Source: Desulfocurvus vexinensis DSM 17965 (lineage in GTDB: Bacteria; Desulfobacterota; Desulfovibrionia; Desulfovibrionales; Desulfovibrionaceae). Taken from it: DNA of 64,000 nt. The position numbers were made by a program, and so were the translations under genes. Shown here one piece after another: positions 23,655 to 32,654 of the stretch. Within the stretch, counting starts at the first letter, position 1. Each line of letters starts with the position of its first letter. The stretch lies in assembly GCF_000519125.1 (NCBI RefSeq), contig NZ_JAEX01000002.1:310001-374000 (forward strand), in the 5' to 3' direction. Below the pieces are notes generated by a model. It searched no databases, was not told where the DNA came from, and worked only from the letters and a program-made list of their open reading frames with translations.

Positions 23655-25621
23655 GAGCCGTACTCCTCCAGCCAGGCCTGGAACATGAGCACGGCCCAGA
23701 GCTGGTACTGGCGGTTGGCGCGGCCCGAAAGGTGCTCGTCCAGGGCGCGGGCCACGGGGGCGGGGGCCAGGAACCCTTCGCGCGCGAGGCGCGCGGGCTC
23801 CAGCAGGCCCCGGGCCCAGTCGCGCAGCGGGCCGCGCAGCCACTGGTCGATGGGCACGCCGAAGCCCTGCTTGGGCCGGTCGAAGATCTCCTGCGGCACG
23901 TGGCGGTAAAGTACCTGGCGCAGCAGCCATTTGCCGCGCCCCTGGCGCAGCTTCATGGCCAGGGGCAGGGTCAGGGCGAATTCGGCCACGCGGTGGTCGA
24001 TGAGCGGCACGCGGGCTTCCAGGGCCACGGCCATGGACGCGCGGTCCACCTTGTGCAGCACGTCGCCGGGCAGGTAGGTGCGCATGTCCATGGCCATCAT
24101 CCAGGCCGCGTAGTCCGGCTGGCCGGGCCAGCGGGCGGGGTCGGTGAAGGCCGTGGGCGGCAGGGCCGCCCCCAGGGCCACGGCCTCGGGGTGGGCCCAG
24201 CACGAGGCCAGGGCGTGGAAGAAGGCCTCGCGCGAGGACGCGCCCAGGGCGGCGGCCAGCTTGTGCAGCTTGTCGCGCACGATGAGCTGGCGCCGGGCCG
24301 GGGGCCGCAGGCGCTGGAGGGCCTCGATGGCCGCGCTGACGGCGCCGCCGCCCGGGCCTTCGAGCAGGGCGCCCAGGGCCCGGCGCAGGCCCCGGGGCAG
24401 GCGCACGGCCCGGGCCCACAGCGCGGGGGCCAGCAGGTAGCGGTTGTAGCCGCCGAACAGTTCGTCGCCGCCGTCGCCCGACAGGGCCACCACCACCTGC
24501 TCGCGGGCCAGCCGCGAGACGAGGTAGGTCGGAATCTGCGAGGCGTCGGCAAAGGGCTCGTCGTAGAAGCGCGGCAGCAGGGGGATGACCTCGCGGGCCT
24601 GGGCCGGGCTCACGCGCAAGGTGGTGTGTTCGGTGCCCAGGTGCGCGGCCACGGCCTCGGCGTGGGCGGCCTCGTCGTACCCGGCCTCGGCGTAGCCGAT
24701 GGTGAAGGTTTTCACCGGGCGGGTGCTGATTTTTTGCAGCAGGGCGGTGACGGTGGAGGAATCCACCCCGCCGGAGAGGAAGGCCCCCAGGGGCACGTCG
24801 GCCACGGTGCGCAGGCGCACGGCGTCGGTGAGCAGGGCCTCCAGGGCCTCCACGGCCTGGGCGTCGGAGCCCGCGAAGGGCGCCTCGCGCCCCCGGCGCA
24901 CGGCTTCGTCCAGGGACCAGAAGGCCCGCGGCGCGGGCAGGGTGCGCGCGGCCAGGTCGGCGGCGGTCAGGCGCACGCTGTGCCCGGGCTCCAGCTTGAG
25001 GAAGCCGGGGTGGATGCTCCACGGCTCGGGCACGTAGAGGGTTTGCAGGAACAGGCCCAGGGCGCCGGGGTCCACGCCGCCGGTCCAGTGCGGGTGGCGG
25101 CGCAGGGGCTTGAATTCCGAGCCGAAAAGCAGGCTCGGCCCGGCGAACCCGTAGTACAGGGGCTTGATGCCCAGGCGGTCGCGCACCAGGGTCAGGGAGC
25201 GGTCGCGCCGGTCCCACAGGGCGAAGGCGAACATGCCCACGAAGCGCGACAGGGCGCCGTGCAGCCCGAAGGCGCGCACGGCCTCCAGGATGACCTCGGT
25301 GTCCGAGTGGCCGCGCCAGCCCGAGGCCGGGGCCTGGCCCAGGTCTTCCAGCTCGCGGCGCACGGCCTCGTAGTTGTAGACCTCGCCGTTGTAGCTGATG
25401 GTCAGCTGGCCGTCGGCGGAGTGCATGGGCTGGGCGCCCGCCGGGGAGAGGTCGAGGATGGACAGCCGCACATGGGCCAGGGCCGGGCCGCCCTGGGGGT
25501 CGGCAAAGCCGCCGCTGGCGTCGGGGCCCCGGTGGCCCATGGCCAGGGCCATGGCTTCGAGGACCGGCTCATGCCCGCCCGGGGGCGGGGTGGGGCTCCA
25601 GTATCCGGCTATGCCGCACAT
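23651..25621 (-). CDS. asnB: Asparagine synthase (glutamine-hydrolysing)
   Basis: 656 residues. The N-terminal class II glutaminase begins MCGIAGYW, with the Cys nucleophile at position 2; SYNGEVYNYEAVRRELE and GHSDTEVIL match AsnB. The C-terminal ATP-dependent amidotransferase domain carries GAFLSGGVDSSTVTAL, FTIGYAEAGYDEAAHAE and ALSGDGGDELFGGYNRYL. Length is typical for AsnB-like enzymes in polysaccharide loci, where the real substrate may be an acid sugar rather than aspartate. It is the first gene of the minus-strand glycan set, which ends with the PglF-like gene. Confidence 0.9.
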   Translation of the reverse strand: MCGIAGYWSPTPPPGGHEPVLEAMALAMGHRGPDASGGFADPQGGPALAHVRLSILDLSPAGAQPMHSADGQLTISYNGEVYNYEAVRRELEDLGQAPASGWRGHSDTEVILEAVRAFGLHGALSRFVGMFAFALWDRRDRSLTLVRDRLGIKPLYYGFAGPSLLFGSEFKPLRRHPHWTGGVDPGALGLFLQTLYVPEPWSIHPGFLKLEPGHSVRLTAADLAARTLPAPRAFWSLDEAVRRGREAPFAGSDAQAVEALEALLTDAVRLRTVADVPLGAFLSGGVDSSTVTALLQKISTRPVKTFTIGYAEAGYDEAAHAEAVAAHLGTEHTTLRVSPAQAREVIPLLPRFYDEPFADASQIPTYLVSRLAREQVVVALSGDGGDELFGGYNRYLLAPALWARAVRLPRGLRRALGALLEGPGGGAVSAAIEALQRLRPPARRQLIVRDKLHKLAAALGASSREAFFHALASCWAHPEAVALGAALPPTAFTDPARWPGQPDYAAWMMAMDMRTYLPGDVLHKVDRASMAVALEARVPLIDHRVAEFALTLPLAMKLRQGRGKWLLRQVLYRHVPQEIFDRPKQGFGVPIDQWLRGPLRDWARGLLEPARLAREGFLAPAPVARALDEHLSGRANRQYQLWAVLMFQAWLEEYGS

Positions 25622-25730
25622 GGCGTGTTCCTGCGGGGGGCGGGGCGTTGGGTCATGGTGGGTTCCTGGCTGGCTCCTGGCGGCCCTTCGGGCTCCCGGG
25701 CAGGGGAGCGCCGGGCCGGGCCCAAGAGAA

Positions 25731-25764
25731 AGCCCTCTTGCGTTGGCGAACCGGCAAGAGGGCT
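25731..25764 (-). terminator. Terminator-like hairpin after the M23 peptidase gene
   Basis: An 11-bp perfect stem, AGCCCTCTTGC (25731-25741) with GCAAGAGGGCT (25754-25764), loop of 12. It follows the peptidase stop by 26 bp and separates that gene from asnB. The U-tract on the minus strand is weak (TTCTCTT). Confidence 0.7.
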
Positions 25765-25789
25765 GGGGGCTCGTGGTGCCGGTGGCCGG

Positions 25790-26692
25790 CTAGTTCAGGA
25801 TATAGCGCATCGGGTTCACCGGGACTCCGTTCAGGCGCACCTCGTAGTGCAGGTGCGGCCCGGTGCTGCGGCCCGTGCTGCCCACGTAGCCGATGAGCTG
25901 GCCGCGGGTGATCTTCTGGCCGCTCTTCACGGCGGCGGAGTGCAGGTGGGCGTAGCGGGTGGCAATGCCCGAGCCGTGGTTGACGGTCAGGGCCAGGCCG
26001 TAGCTGCCGTCGCGCCCCGAGAAGGTCACGGCGCCCTTGGCCGGGGCGTAGATGGGCGTGCCCTGGGGCGCGGAGATGTCCAGGCCCTTGTGGAACTCGC
26101 GCTTGCCGGTGAAGGGCGAGGTCCGGTAGCCGAAATCGGAGGAAATCCAGCCCTGGGTGGGCCAGATGCTCGGGGTGGCGGCCCACAGCTCGCGGTTGTC
26201 GCGGATGACGTGCATCAGCTGCTGCTGGCGCACTTCCTCCATCTGCGTGTCGGTGTTCAGCTGGTGCAGGAAGTTGTGCATCTTGCGCGCCAGCAGTTCC
26301 TGGCGGTGCATGGGCAGGTAGTTCTCGGAGAAGTCGGACGGCGTGCTGCCGCCCAGGGAGGTCCCGCCGTCGCGTTCCTGGTCGAGGTTGATCATCACCC
26401 GCAGCTTGGAGTCGAAGTCGCGGATGCGCATGAGGTCTTTTTCGAGATTCTTGATCTTGGAGGCCAGGGACAGCAGCTGGGTGCGCTGTTCCTGGACGGT
26501 CTTCTGGGCCTCGTCCAGGGCGGTCTGGGCCGACGAGTAGCCGGAGTAGGTGCGCCAGAAATAGACGTTGCCGGCGATGAGCCCCGCAGTCAGGCCCGCC
26601 AGGACGAACAGCAGCCAACCCCGCAGGCGGAGCTTTCGGGAACACCCTTCGTTATCCTTGAAGACCACGATGTGGTATTTTCGAAAAAGCAT
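25790..26692 (-). CDS. M23 family metallopeptidase (LytM domain), membrane-anchored
   Basis: About 300 residues. One transmembrane helix near residues 25-46 (GWLLFVLAGLTAGLIAG) follows a basic start. A coiled coil (about 50-105, KTVQEQRTQLLSLASKIKNLEKDL) precedes the C-terminal LytM domain. The domain shows FGYRTSPFTGKREFHKGLDI, HGSGIATRYAHLHS and GRSTGPHLHYEVRLNG. The zinc-ligand set (HxxxD, HxH) is present, so it is probably an active murein endopeptidase. The start at 26692 (MLFRKYHIVV) is preferred over 26710. It is 14 bp downstream of the TtcA-like gene on the same strand. Confidence 0.92.
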   Translation of the reverse strand: MLFRKYHIVVFKDNEGCSRKLRLRGWLLFVLAGLTAGLIAGNVYFWRTYSGYSSAQTALDEAQKTVQEQRTQLLSLASKIKNLEKDLMRIRDFDSKLRVMINLDQERDGGTSLGGSTPSDFSENYLPMHRQELLARKMHNFLHQLNTDTQMEEVRQQQLMHVIRDNRELWAATPSIWPTQGWISSDFGYRTSPFTGKREFHKGLDISAPQGTPIYAPAKGAVTFSGRDGSYGLALTVNHGSGIATRYAHLHSAAVKSGQKITRGQLIGYVGSTGRSTGPHLHYEVRLNGVPVNPMRYILN

Positions 26693-26706
26693 ACGCCTCC
26701 CAATCA

Positions 26707-27519
26707 TCACTCGGAAAAGGCCGTGGATTTTTGCGGGCCGGGAATCCCTCCGGAAGAGCTACCATGACCTACTTGCTTCCCGGCGGTTCTGTCAAGCTGC
26801 CAGCGCTGCAGGCCCTGGAGCACGTTGGGGCGGATGTGCCGGGCGCGGCGGTAGTGCTCGTCCAGCCACGCTTCCCAGTCGGATCGGCGGGTGGCTCCGG
26901 CGCTGGGGCAGGGGTTGGACCACACGGGCAGGCCGAAGGCCTTGGCGGCTTTGATGACGATCTTTTTCTCCAGATAAAGCAGCGGCCTGATGACCTTGAG
27001 CCGCCCCCCGAAGAAGTCCTCGGCCATGCCCAGGCCGTGGACCTTGCCCGTTTCGAAAAGATTCATAAAGAATGTGGTGGCCAGGTCGTCGGCGGTGTGG
27101 GCCAGGGCGAGGTGGGTCAGCCCGTAGGTGCGGCACAGGGCAAACAGCGCCTTGCGCCGCAGCCGGGCGCAGTAGAAGCAGGCCGAGGCCTTGAGGTTCT
27201 CCTCGGAGTGGGCGCGCGGGCCGTGGTCGGTCAGCTCGATGTGCGCGGCCACGCCGTTGTCGCGGCACCATTGGGCCAGGGGCGCGTGGTTGCCCGCGTC
27301 GAATCCCGGGTTCACGTGCAGCACCATCAGCTCGAAGGGGAAGGGCACGATGCGCTGGCGCATGAGCAGCACCTGGAGCATGAGCCAGCTGTCCACCCCG
27401 CCCGAGGCGGCCACGCCCACGCGCGCCCCCGGGGCGAGCATTGCGGCCTGCTGCATCAGTTTGCCCACGGCCCCCAGGCATTGCTGCTGGGCGTAGTTGA
27501 GCTTTCCCCATTGTGCCAT
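26707..27519 (-). CDS. TtcA-like PP-loop ATPase (tRNA thiolation type)
   Basis: 270 residues. The PP-loop is GVAASGGVDSWLML and a CxxC pair follows in SACFYCARLRRKALF; ALAHTADDLATTFFMNLFETGKVHGL matches TtcA-family enzymes. The third cluster cysteine is probably in SNPCPSAG, although the second Cys of the usual pair is missing there. TtcA enzymes make 2-thiocytidine in tRNA using a [4Fe-4S] cluster. I chose the ATG at 27519, which drops a Pro-rich leader. The C-terminal ~30 residues are low complexity (VGHGSSSGGIPGPQK). The TtcA role is inferred; other TtcA-like clades exist. Confidence 0.8.
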   Translation of the reverse strand: MAQWGKLNYAQQQCLGAVGKLMQQAAMLAPGARVGVAASGGVDSWLMLQVLLMRQRIVPFPFELMVLHVNPGFDAGNHAPLAQWCRDNGVAAHIELTDHGPRAHSEENLKASACFYCARLRRKALFALCRTYGLTHLALAHTADDLATTFFMNLFETGKVHGLGMAEDFFGGRLKVIRPLLYLEKKIVIKAAKAFGLPVWSNPCPSAGATRRSDWEAWLDEHYRRARHIRPNVLQGLQRWQLDRTAGKQVGHGSSSGGIPGPQKSTAFSE

Positions 27520-27742
27520 GGCGTTTTCTGTGACCTCGCGGGTGTGTTCGGGATGGTGCGGAGCGGGGCCGCGCGGCGGCGGGCACCCGGGGCCTGTGTA
27601 CGGCAAACCCGGGCCGGACGCAACCGCCCCCCGCCCGCCGCGAGGCGCGCCGCGCGCCTTGACACCCGGAAGGCGTGGACATAGTCATGTCCTCGCGCGC
27701 CACCCGGCGCGACGAACCGCCCGCCCGGGCCTGCCCCACGGA

Positions 27743-29113
27743 ATGACCATGAAGAAGCACGCTGCCCTGGCTCTTGTGGCCGCCCTGGCTCTTGTGGCCC
27801 TTTTGGCCCTGCCGGGCAGGAAGCCGTCCCGCCCTGGCGGGGCGTGGCCGGAGTACGCCCCGGGCGAGGTGGTGCGCATCGCCGTGAGCGGGCCTGCCGG
27901 GGAATACGCCCTGGAGGCCCGGGGCGGGGGCTGGGCCCTGCGCGTGCCCGGCGCCGCCGGGCAGCCCCTGGCCGATCCGGTCCGGGTGGAGGCGCTGCTG
28001 GATTTCCTGGCCCGCAACCGGCCGCTGGCCCGGGTGGACGATCCCGGGCCGGAGCGCTCCGGCCTGGGATCTGCCGCCAGCCTGACCATCAACGACGCCG
28101 ACCGCCTGGAAATCGGCGCGCCGGATGCCAAGGGCGCGGGGGTCTTCGCCCGGCGCGGGGGCGGCGGGGTCGTCCTGCTGGCCCGGGAGTATGCCCAGGT
28201 GCTGGGCCGCCCCGCCGGGCACTACCTCGACCTGCGGCTGCTGGACTTCGATCCCGGGCAGGTGGAGGCGGTGACCCTGGGGCGGGGTTCCCAGGCGGTG
28301 GAGATCGCCCGCGGCGCGGCGGGCCCCGCGTTCGTTCGCCCGGCCGAGCGCGCCGGGCAGCCCGCCCTGGCCGAGGCCCTGGACCTGTGGCTGCACGAGC
28401 TGCGCACCCTGCAGGCCCTGGGGCCCGCCCCCGAGGCCCCCGCCCCGGGCCGCGAGCCCGACCTGCTGGTGACCCTGCGCCAGCGCGGCGCCGGGGAGCA
28501 CGCCCTGAAACTGTTCGCCCCGGCGGATGGCGCCGGGCCCTGGACGGCGCTCTCCAGCCGCCAGGAGGCCTACTTTCTGCTTGACCCGGGGCAGGTCGCC
28601 AAAGTAGACAGAAATGCTTTTTCGTTCGCCGACCGCCGGTTGGCCGCCCTCGATCCGGGCGCGGTCGATCGGCTGGTGCTTTCGGTTTCCGGCCAGGAGC
28701 TGCGCGCCGAGCGCGACGGCAGGCGCTGGCGGGTCCAGGGGCTCCCCGGCGCCCTGACGGGGATTGACATGCTCCTGTGGCGTCTTACTGACTTGCAGTA
28801 CGAATTCGGGCCGCTGGAGACGCCGCCCCCCGGCGCGCGCGAGCGGTTGCGCCTGGAGTTGGGCCTGCGCGGCGGCGAGAAGCGGGAGTTCGTGTTTCAC
28901 ATCGACCCGGCCCTGCCCGCGGGGCGGTGCTGGGTGTCGCACGGGGCGCAGCAGGGGTTCTACCGCATCCCGGATCAGTTCTACAAAGATCTCAAGGGCC
29001 TCTTGCCCCCGCAGCCGGGGGCGGGCTCGAACCAGGGCGCCCGGGACCACCGGGCCCGCAGTGCTTTCAAGGGAGACACACATGGCCAGAATCACGGTCG
29101 AAGATTGTCTTGA
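27743..29113 (+). CDS. DUF4340 domain-containing protein
   Basis: About 456 residues. The ATG at 27743 ([12 protein letters not shown]) gives a signal-anchor or lipoprotein-free signal peptide: a basic start, then a ~20-residue Ala/Leu core ending near LALPGRK. The rest is a Gly/Arg-rich two-lobe beta protein with repeated strand patterns such as [20 protein letters not shown] and [20 protein letters not shown], as in DUF4340 proteins. Function is unknown; family members often sit next to ABC-type gliding or export genes, which are absent here. Its 3' end overlaps rpoZ by 32 bp, so the two are probably co-translated. Confidence 0.75.
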   Translation: MTMKKHAALALVAALALVALLALPGRKPSRPGGAWPEYAPGEVVRIAVSGPAGEYALEARGGGWALRVPGAAGQPLADPVRVEALLDFLARNRPLARVDDPGPERSGLGSAASLTINDADRLEIGAPDAKGAGVFARRGGGGVVLLAREYAQVLGRPAGHYLDLRLLDFDPGQVEAVTLGRGSQAVEIARGAAGPAFVRPAERAGQPALAEALDLWLHELRTLQALGPAPEAPAPGREPDLLVTLRQRGAGEHALKLFAPADGAGPWTALSSRQEAYFLLDPGQVAKVDRNAFSFADRRLAALDPGAVDRLVLSVSGQELRAERDGRRWRVQGLPGALTGIDMLLWRLTDLQYEFGPLETPPPGARERLRLELGLRGGEKREFVFHIDPALPAGRCWVSHGAQQGFYRIPDQFYKDLKGLLPPQPGAGSNQGARDHRARSAFKGDTHGQNHGRRLS

Positions 29114-29303
29114 GAAGGTCAACAACCGCTTCCTCATCGTGCAGATGGGCATCAAGCGCGTGAAGCAGTACCGCGAGGGCTACGATTCGCTGGTGCCGTG
29201 CAAGAACAAGGAAGTGGTGTCCTCCCTGCGCGAGATCGCCGCCGGAAAGGTGCTGCCCTCGGAGGATCTCAGCGAGATCGGTGTCGCCTCGAGCATCGGG
29301 TAG
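29082..29303 (+). CDS. rpoZ: RNA polymerase omega subunit
   Basis: 73 residues starting [20 protein letters not shown], with [10 protein letters not shown] and [16 protein letters not shown]. This is the standard omega layout, including the Glu-Asp-Cys and Asn-Arg-Phe motifs that fold around the beta-prime C-terminus. The ATG at 29082 is inside the 3' end of the DUF4340 gene. GGGAGA lies upstream at 29071-29076. It precedes dnaJ by three bases. Confidence 0.94.
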   Translation: MARITVEDCLEKVNNRFLIVQMGIKRVKQYREGYDSLVPCKNKEVVSSLREIAAGKVLPSEDLSEIGVASSIG

Positions 29304-29306
29304 GTC

Positions 29307-30419
29307 ATGGCCAAGGCAGACTACTACGAGGTGCTGGGCGTCGAGCGGGGCGCCTCGGACGACGAGGTCAAGCGGGCCTATCGCAAGAAGGCCTTCGAGT
29401 TCCACCCCGACCGCAACCCTGACGACCCCGAGGCCGAGGCCCGCTTCAAGGAGGCCGCCGAAGCCTACGACGTACTGCGCGACCCCGACAAGCGCGCGCG
29501 CTATGACCGCTTCGGGCACGAAGGGCTGGGCGGCAACGGGTACCACGGCTTTTCCAACGCCGACGACATTTTCAGCTCCTTTTCCGACATCTTCGGCGAC
29601 CTGTTCGGCTTCGGCGCCGCCTCGCGCGGGCCGCGCCCGACCCAGGGCTCCGACCTGCGCTACAACCTGCGCATCTCCTTCCGGCAGGCTGCCAAGGGCG
29701 ACAGCGTGACCATCAAGGTGCCGCGCAACGTGCCCTGCCACGAGTGCAACGGCAGCGGCGCCGCCCCGGGCACCCGCCCCGAGACCTGCCGCCACTGCGG
29801 CGGCTCGGGGCAGATCGTGCAGTCCCAGGGCTTTTTCCGCGTGGCCGCGCCGTGCCCCTCGTGCCGGGGCAAGGGCCAGGTCATTGCCGAGCCGTGCCCG
29901 GAGTGCCGCGGCGCGGGCATCGTGCAGCAGGTCCGCGAACTGGCGGTGAACATCCCCGCCGGGGTGGACAACGGCTCGCGCCTGCGCCTGCGCGGCGAGG
30001 GCGAGCCCGGCATCCACGGCGGCCCCCCCGGCGACCTCTACGTGGTGCTCTACGTGGAGGAGGACAAGACCTTCCGCCGCCAGGGTCAGGACCTGGTGCA
30101 CACCATCCAGGTGGACATGGTGTCCGCCGCCCTGGGCACCAGCGTGGAAATCCCCACCCTGGACGAGCCCGAGAAGCTGACCGTGCCCAAGGGCACGCAG
30201 AGCGGGGCGGTGTTCCGTCTGCGCGGCCTGGGCCTGCCCTTCGTGAACCGGGGCGGCATGGGCGACCTGCTGGTGGAGGTCGTCGTGACCACGCCCACGG
30301 GCCTGTCGCGCCGCCAGGAAGAGCTGCTGCGCGAGTTCGCCGAGATCGAGGAAGGCAAGGTGGGCAAAAAGATGAAGAACCTCTTCAAGAAGGCCGTGGA
30401 CAAGGCCATGGGCGGGTGA
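29307..30419 (+). CDS. dnaJ: Chaperone DnaJ (class A J-protein)
   Basis: 370 residues. The J domain (1-68) has the HPD tripeptide in [12 protein letters not shown] Gly/Phe-rich linker (about 70-115) follows. The zinc domain has all four CxxCxGxG repeats: [24 protein letters not shown] and CPECRGAG. The C-terminal substrate-binding domains end with [10 protein letters not shown]. It stimulates DnaK ATPase and delivers clients. Three bases separate it from rpoZ and four from moaC, so this is one plus-strand unit. Confidence 0.96.
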   Translation: MAKADYYEVLGVERGASDDEVKRAYRKKAFEFHPDRNPDDPEAEARFKEAAEAYDVLRDPDKRARYDRFGHEGLGGNGYHGFSNADDIFSSFSDIFGDLFGFGAASRGPRPTQGSDLRYNLRISFRQAAKGDSVTIKVPRNVPCHECNGSGAAPGTRPETCRHCGGSGQIVQSQGFFRVAAPCPSCRGKGQVIAEPCPECRGAGIVQQVRELAVNIPAGVDNGSRLRLRGEGEPGIHGGPPGDLYVVLYVEEDKTFRRQGQDLVHTIQVDMVSAALGTSVEIPTLDEPEKLTVPKGTQSGAVFRLRGLGLPFVNRGGMGDLLVEVVVTTPTGLSRRQEELLREFAEIEEGKVGKKMKNLFKKAVDKAMGG

Positions 30420-30423
30420 GGCC

Positions 30424-30933
30424 GTGGGCGGACAGCACGGGAACGGACGCGGCGGCGGTCTGACGCATATCGACGGCTCGGGCGACGCGCGCATGGTGGA
30501 CGTGGGCCACAAGGCCGATACCCGCCGGGTGGCCCTGGCGGGCACCACGGTGCGCCTGTCTGCGGCGACCTTCGCCCTGCTTCAGGAAAACGCCCTGCCC
30601 AAGGGCGACGCCCTGGCCACGGCCAAGGTCGCGGGCATCCTGGCCGCCAAGCAGACCCACGCGCTCATCCCCATGTGCCACCCCCTGGCCCTGTCCTATG
30701 TGGACGTGCGCTTCACGCCCGCGCAGGACGAGGCGGCCATCCACATCGAGGCCGAGGCGCGCACCACGGGCCCCACGGGCGTGGAGATGGAAGCCCTGGT
30801 GGCCGCCCAGGTCGCCGCGCTGACCATCTACGACATGTGCAAGGCCGTGCAGAAGGACATCGTGATCACCGACTGCCGCCTGCTGCACAAGAGCGGCGGC
30901 AGGAGCGGCACCTACGACGCCCCCGGGCGCTGA
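30424..30933 (+). CDS. moaC: Cyclic pyranopterin monophosphate synthase MoaC
   Basis: About 169 residues. Motifs are [43 protein letters not shown] and [14 protein letters not shown]; these hold the conserved Lys, His and Asp of the active site. MoaC works with MoaA in the first steps of molybdopterin synthesis. A GTG at 30424, four bases after the dnaJ stop, is the earliest in-frame start, but the first ~12 residues ([11 protein letters not shown]) are not conserved. Placement after dnaJ suggests read-through rather than function. Confidence 0.93.
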   Translation: MGGQHGNGRGGGLTHIDGSGDARMVDVGHKADTRRVALAGTTVRLSAATFALLQENALPKGDALATAKVAGILAAKQTHALIPMCHPLALSYVDVRFTPAQDEAAIHIEAEARTTGPTGVEMEALVAAQVAALTIYDMCKAVQKDIVITDCRLLHKSGGRSGTYDAPGR

Positions 30934-30950
30934 CCCCGGCCCCGCGCCGA

Positions 30951-30992
30951 TGCGAAAGCCCCCGCAGCACTGCGCTGCGGGGGCTTTTCGCA
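30951..30992. terminator. Bidirectional intrinsic terminator between moaC and fdhD
   Basis: A 14-bp perfect stem AAAGCCCCCGCAGC/GCTGCGGGGGCTTT (30955-30968, 30974-30987), continued by TGCG/CGCA with one extra T. A T-run on the plus strand and an A-run on the other make it useful for both convergent genes. Confidence 0.9.
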
Positions 30993-31028
30993 TGGCGGGG
31001 GCGGGGCGCTGGCGCCGGGGCGCGCGGC

Positions 31029-31862
31029 TCAGGGCGCCACGCGCTCCCGGTGGGTGTAGACGTTCATCCCGCCGGGGCGCAGGAAGCCCACCAGGGTCAG
31101 GTTGCGGGCCTGGGCGAAGTCCACAGCCAGGGTCGTGGCGGCGCTGACCCCCGCCAGCACCCGCGCGCCCAGGGCCACGGCCTTGAGGACCATCTCGAAG
31201 GACAGCCGCGACGAGACCAGCACGGCGAAGGCGCGCTCCCGGGTGCCGTCCAGCAGCACGCGCCCGGCGGCCTTGTCCAGGGCGTTGTGGCGGCCCACGT
31301 CCTCGGCGGCGGCCAGGCAGGCGCCGTGGCGGTCATACACCGCCGCCTGATGCGTGGAGCCGGTGCGCGCGAAGACCGGCCTGCGCGTGCGGAAATCGGC
31401 TTCCAGGCGCAGCAGGGCGTCCATGGGCAGGCTGCCGCCCGGCGGCACCGGGGGCAGGTCGGCGTGGATGTCGTCCATTTTCTGCTTGCCGCACAGCCCG
31501 CAGCTGGAGCGGGCCACGAAATCGCGCCGCGCCCGGCTGCCCGGCGCGCGGGTGCGGGCCTGGGGGTGCAGGTCCACCAGCACGCGGTCGTGCCCGGCGG
31601 GGCAGTGCTCCAGGCGCAACAGGTCGCCCGCGTGGCGCGCCAGGCCCTCGCCGAGGCAGAACCCCGCCACCAGGGCCAGGTCGTCGCCGGGCGTGCGCAT
31701 GGTCACGGCGTAGGGCATGGCGTCCACATGGATTTCCAGCGGCTCCTCCACGGTCAGCTCGTCGTCGCAGGCGAAGACCTCGCCGCTCCTGCGCTTGAGG
31801 GTCGGATGCAGGCCCACGGCCTGCCCGGGCCGGGCCGTGGCCAGCGCGCTAGCTGACGACAT
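31029..31862 (-). CDS. fdhD: Formate dehydrogenase accessory sulfurtransferase FdhD
   Basis: 277 residues. EEPLEIHVDAMPYAVTMRTPGDD and LALVAGFCLGEGLARH match the FdhD N-terminal domain. The SSCGLCGK motif holds the sulfur-carrying CxxC loop. RTGSTHQAAVYD, DVGRHNALDKAAG and VSSRLSFEMVLKAV complete the family. FdhD transfers sulfur from IscS to the molybdenum or tungsten cofactor of formate dehydrogenases. The start overlaps the MOSC gene stop by 14 bp, linking the two. No formate dehydrogenase gene is in the window. Confidence 0.93.
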   Translation of the reverse strand: MSSASALATARPGQAVGLHPTLKRRSGEVFACDDELTVEEPLEIHVDAMPYAVTMRTPGDDLALVAGFCLGEGLARHAGDLLRLEHCPAGHDRVLVDLHPQARTRAPGSRARRDFVARSSCGLCGKQKMDDIHADLPPVPPGGSLPMDALLRLEADFRTRRPVFARTGSTHQAAVYDRHGACLAAAEDVGRHNALDKAAGRVLLDGTRERAFAVLVSSRLSFEMVLKAVALGARVLAGVSAATTLAVDFAQARNLTLVGFLRPGGMNVYTHRERVAP

Positions 31863-32280
31863 GGATGGGGTCGCCCTTGCGCACCACCCCGCCGCGCAGC
31901 ACCCGCGCGAACACGCCCTCGCGGGGCATGATGCAGTCGCCCACGGTCTTGTGGATGTTGCATTTGTTGTGGCATTTCTTGCCGATCTGGGTGATTTCGA
32001 GGAGCGCCGCGCCGCCCACGGCTAGGCGCGTGCCCACGGGCAGCAGCTCCACGGCGATGCCCTCGGTGGTCAGGTTCTCGGCGAAGTCGCCGGGCACGAG
32101 GGAGGGCATCTTCTCCTGCATCCGGCGGATGCCCTCGATGGCCAGCAGGCTGACCTGGCGCTCCCCGCCGCCGTGGGCGTCGCCCGCCACCCCGTAATCC
32201 TCGCGCAGCTCCACGCTGCCGACCTCCTCCTTGCGCTGGTGCTTGACCGTACTGACGCACACCGCGTGAATGGTGCCCAT
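31849..32280 (-). CDS. MOSC domain-containing protein
   Basis: 143 residues. MOSC proteins bind molybdenum cofactor and carry sulfur on a conserved Cys. Here GVAGDAHGGGERQVSLLAIEG, PGDFAENLTTEGI, LPVGTRLAVGGAALLEITQIGKKCHNKCNIHK and VFARVLRGG are the expected blocks. The cofactor-related Cys is in KKCHNKCNIH. It precedes fdhD by an overlapping stop, so this small operon probably serves Moco sulfuration or insertion. Start at 32280 (MGTIHAVCVS) is typical. Confidence 0.88.
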   Translation of the reverse strand: MGTIHAVCVSTVKHQRKEEVGSVELREDYGVAGDAHGGGERQVSLLAIEGIRRMQEKMPSLVPGDFAENLTTEGIAVELLPVGTRLAVGGAALLEITQIGKKCHNKCNIHKTVGDCIMPREGVFARVLRGGVVRKGDPIHVVS

Positions 32281-32492
32281 GTGTCTGCCTCCCGCCGGTT
32301 CTGGATGGTGCCGCGCCGCCCCCTGGCGCCGCGTTTTCCAGGACTATACCCTACCACTTTAGTCAACTTCAAGCCCAAAAGGCTTGCGCACGCTTGGGCA
32401 CAAGGTAGGGGGGGGCGGGATGGCGGCGGGGCGGCGCATTCCTCACAAACGTTGTGGCCGCGACGTTGACCTCCCACCGCCTCACCCCACAG

Positions 32493-32538
32493 CACAACAA
32501 GAGCCCCCGGAACTTCGGTTCCGGGGGCTCTTGTTGTG
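32493..32538. terminator. Perfect 21-bp UUCG-loop hairpin between hisF and the MOSC gene
   Basis: CACAACAAGAGCCCCCGGAAC (32493-32513) pairs perfectly with 32518-32538 across a TTCG tetraloop. It lies 116 bp downstream of hisF (minus) and upstream of the MOSC gene. There is no clear U-tract. The rest of 32281-32654 shows no gene and nothing else I can name, except an AT-richer stretch near 32340-32380 that may hold the MOSC/fdhD promoter. Confidence 0.75.
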
Positions 32539-32654
32539 TGTCGTCGCGTTGTGCGGGGGCGCTTGGGGTGCGGTCTGTTGCACCACTGGGGTGCCTGGTT
32601 TTCCGCCCCTCCAGTCGCCCCGCCTTCTCCCGTCCCTGCCGCCCTCCCGCGACC

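Noticed and set aside
27456-27742. Extension of the DUF4340 frame back to 27497
   Set aside because: The extra ~82 residues are Pro/Arg/Gly-rich and overlap the start of the divergent TtcA-like gene; the ATG at 27743 gives a clean signal segment.
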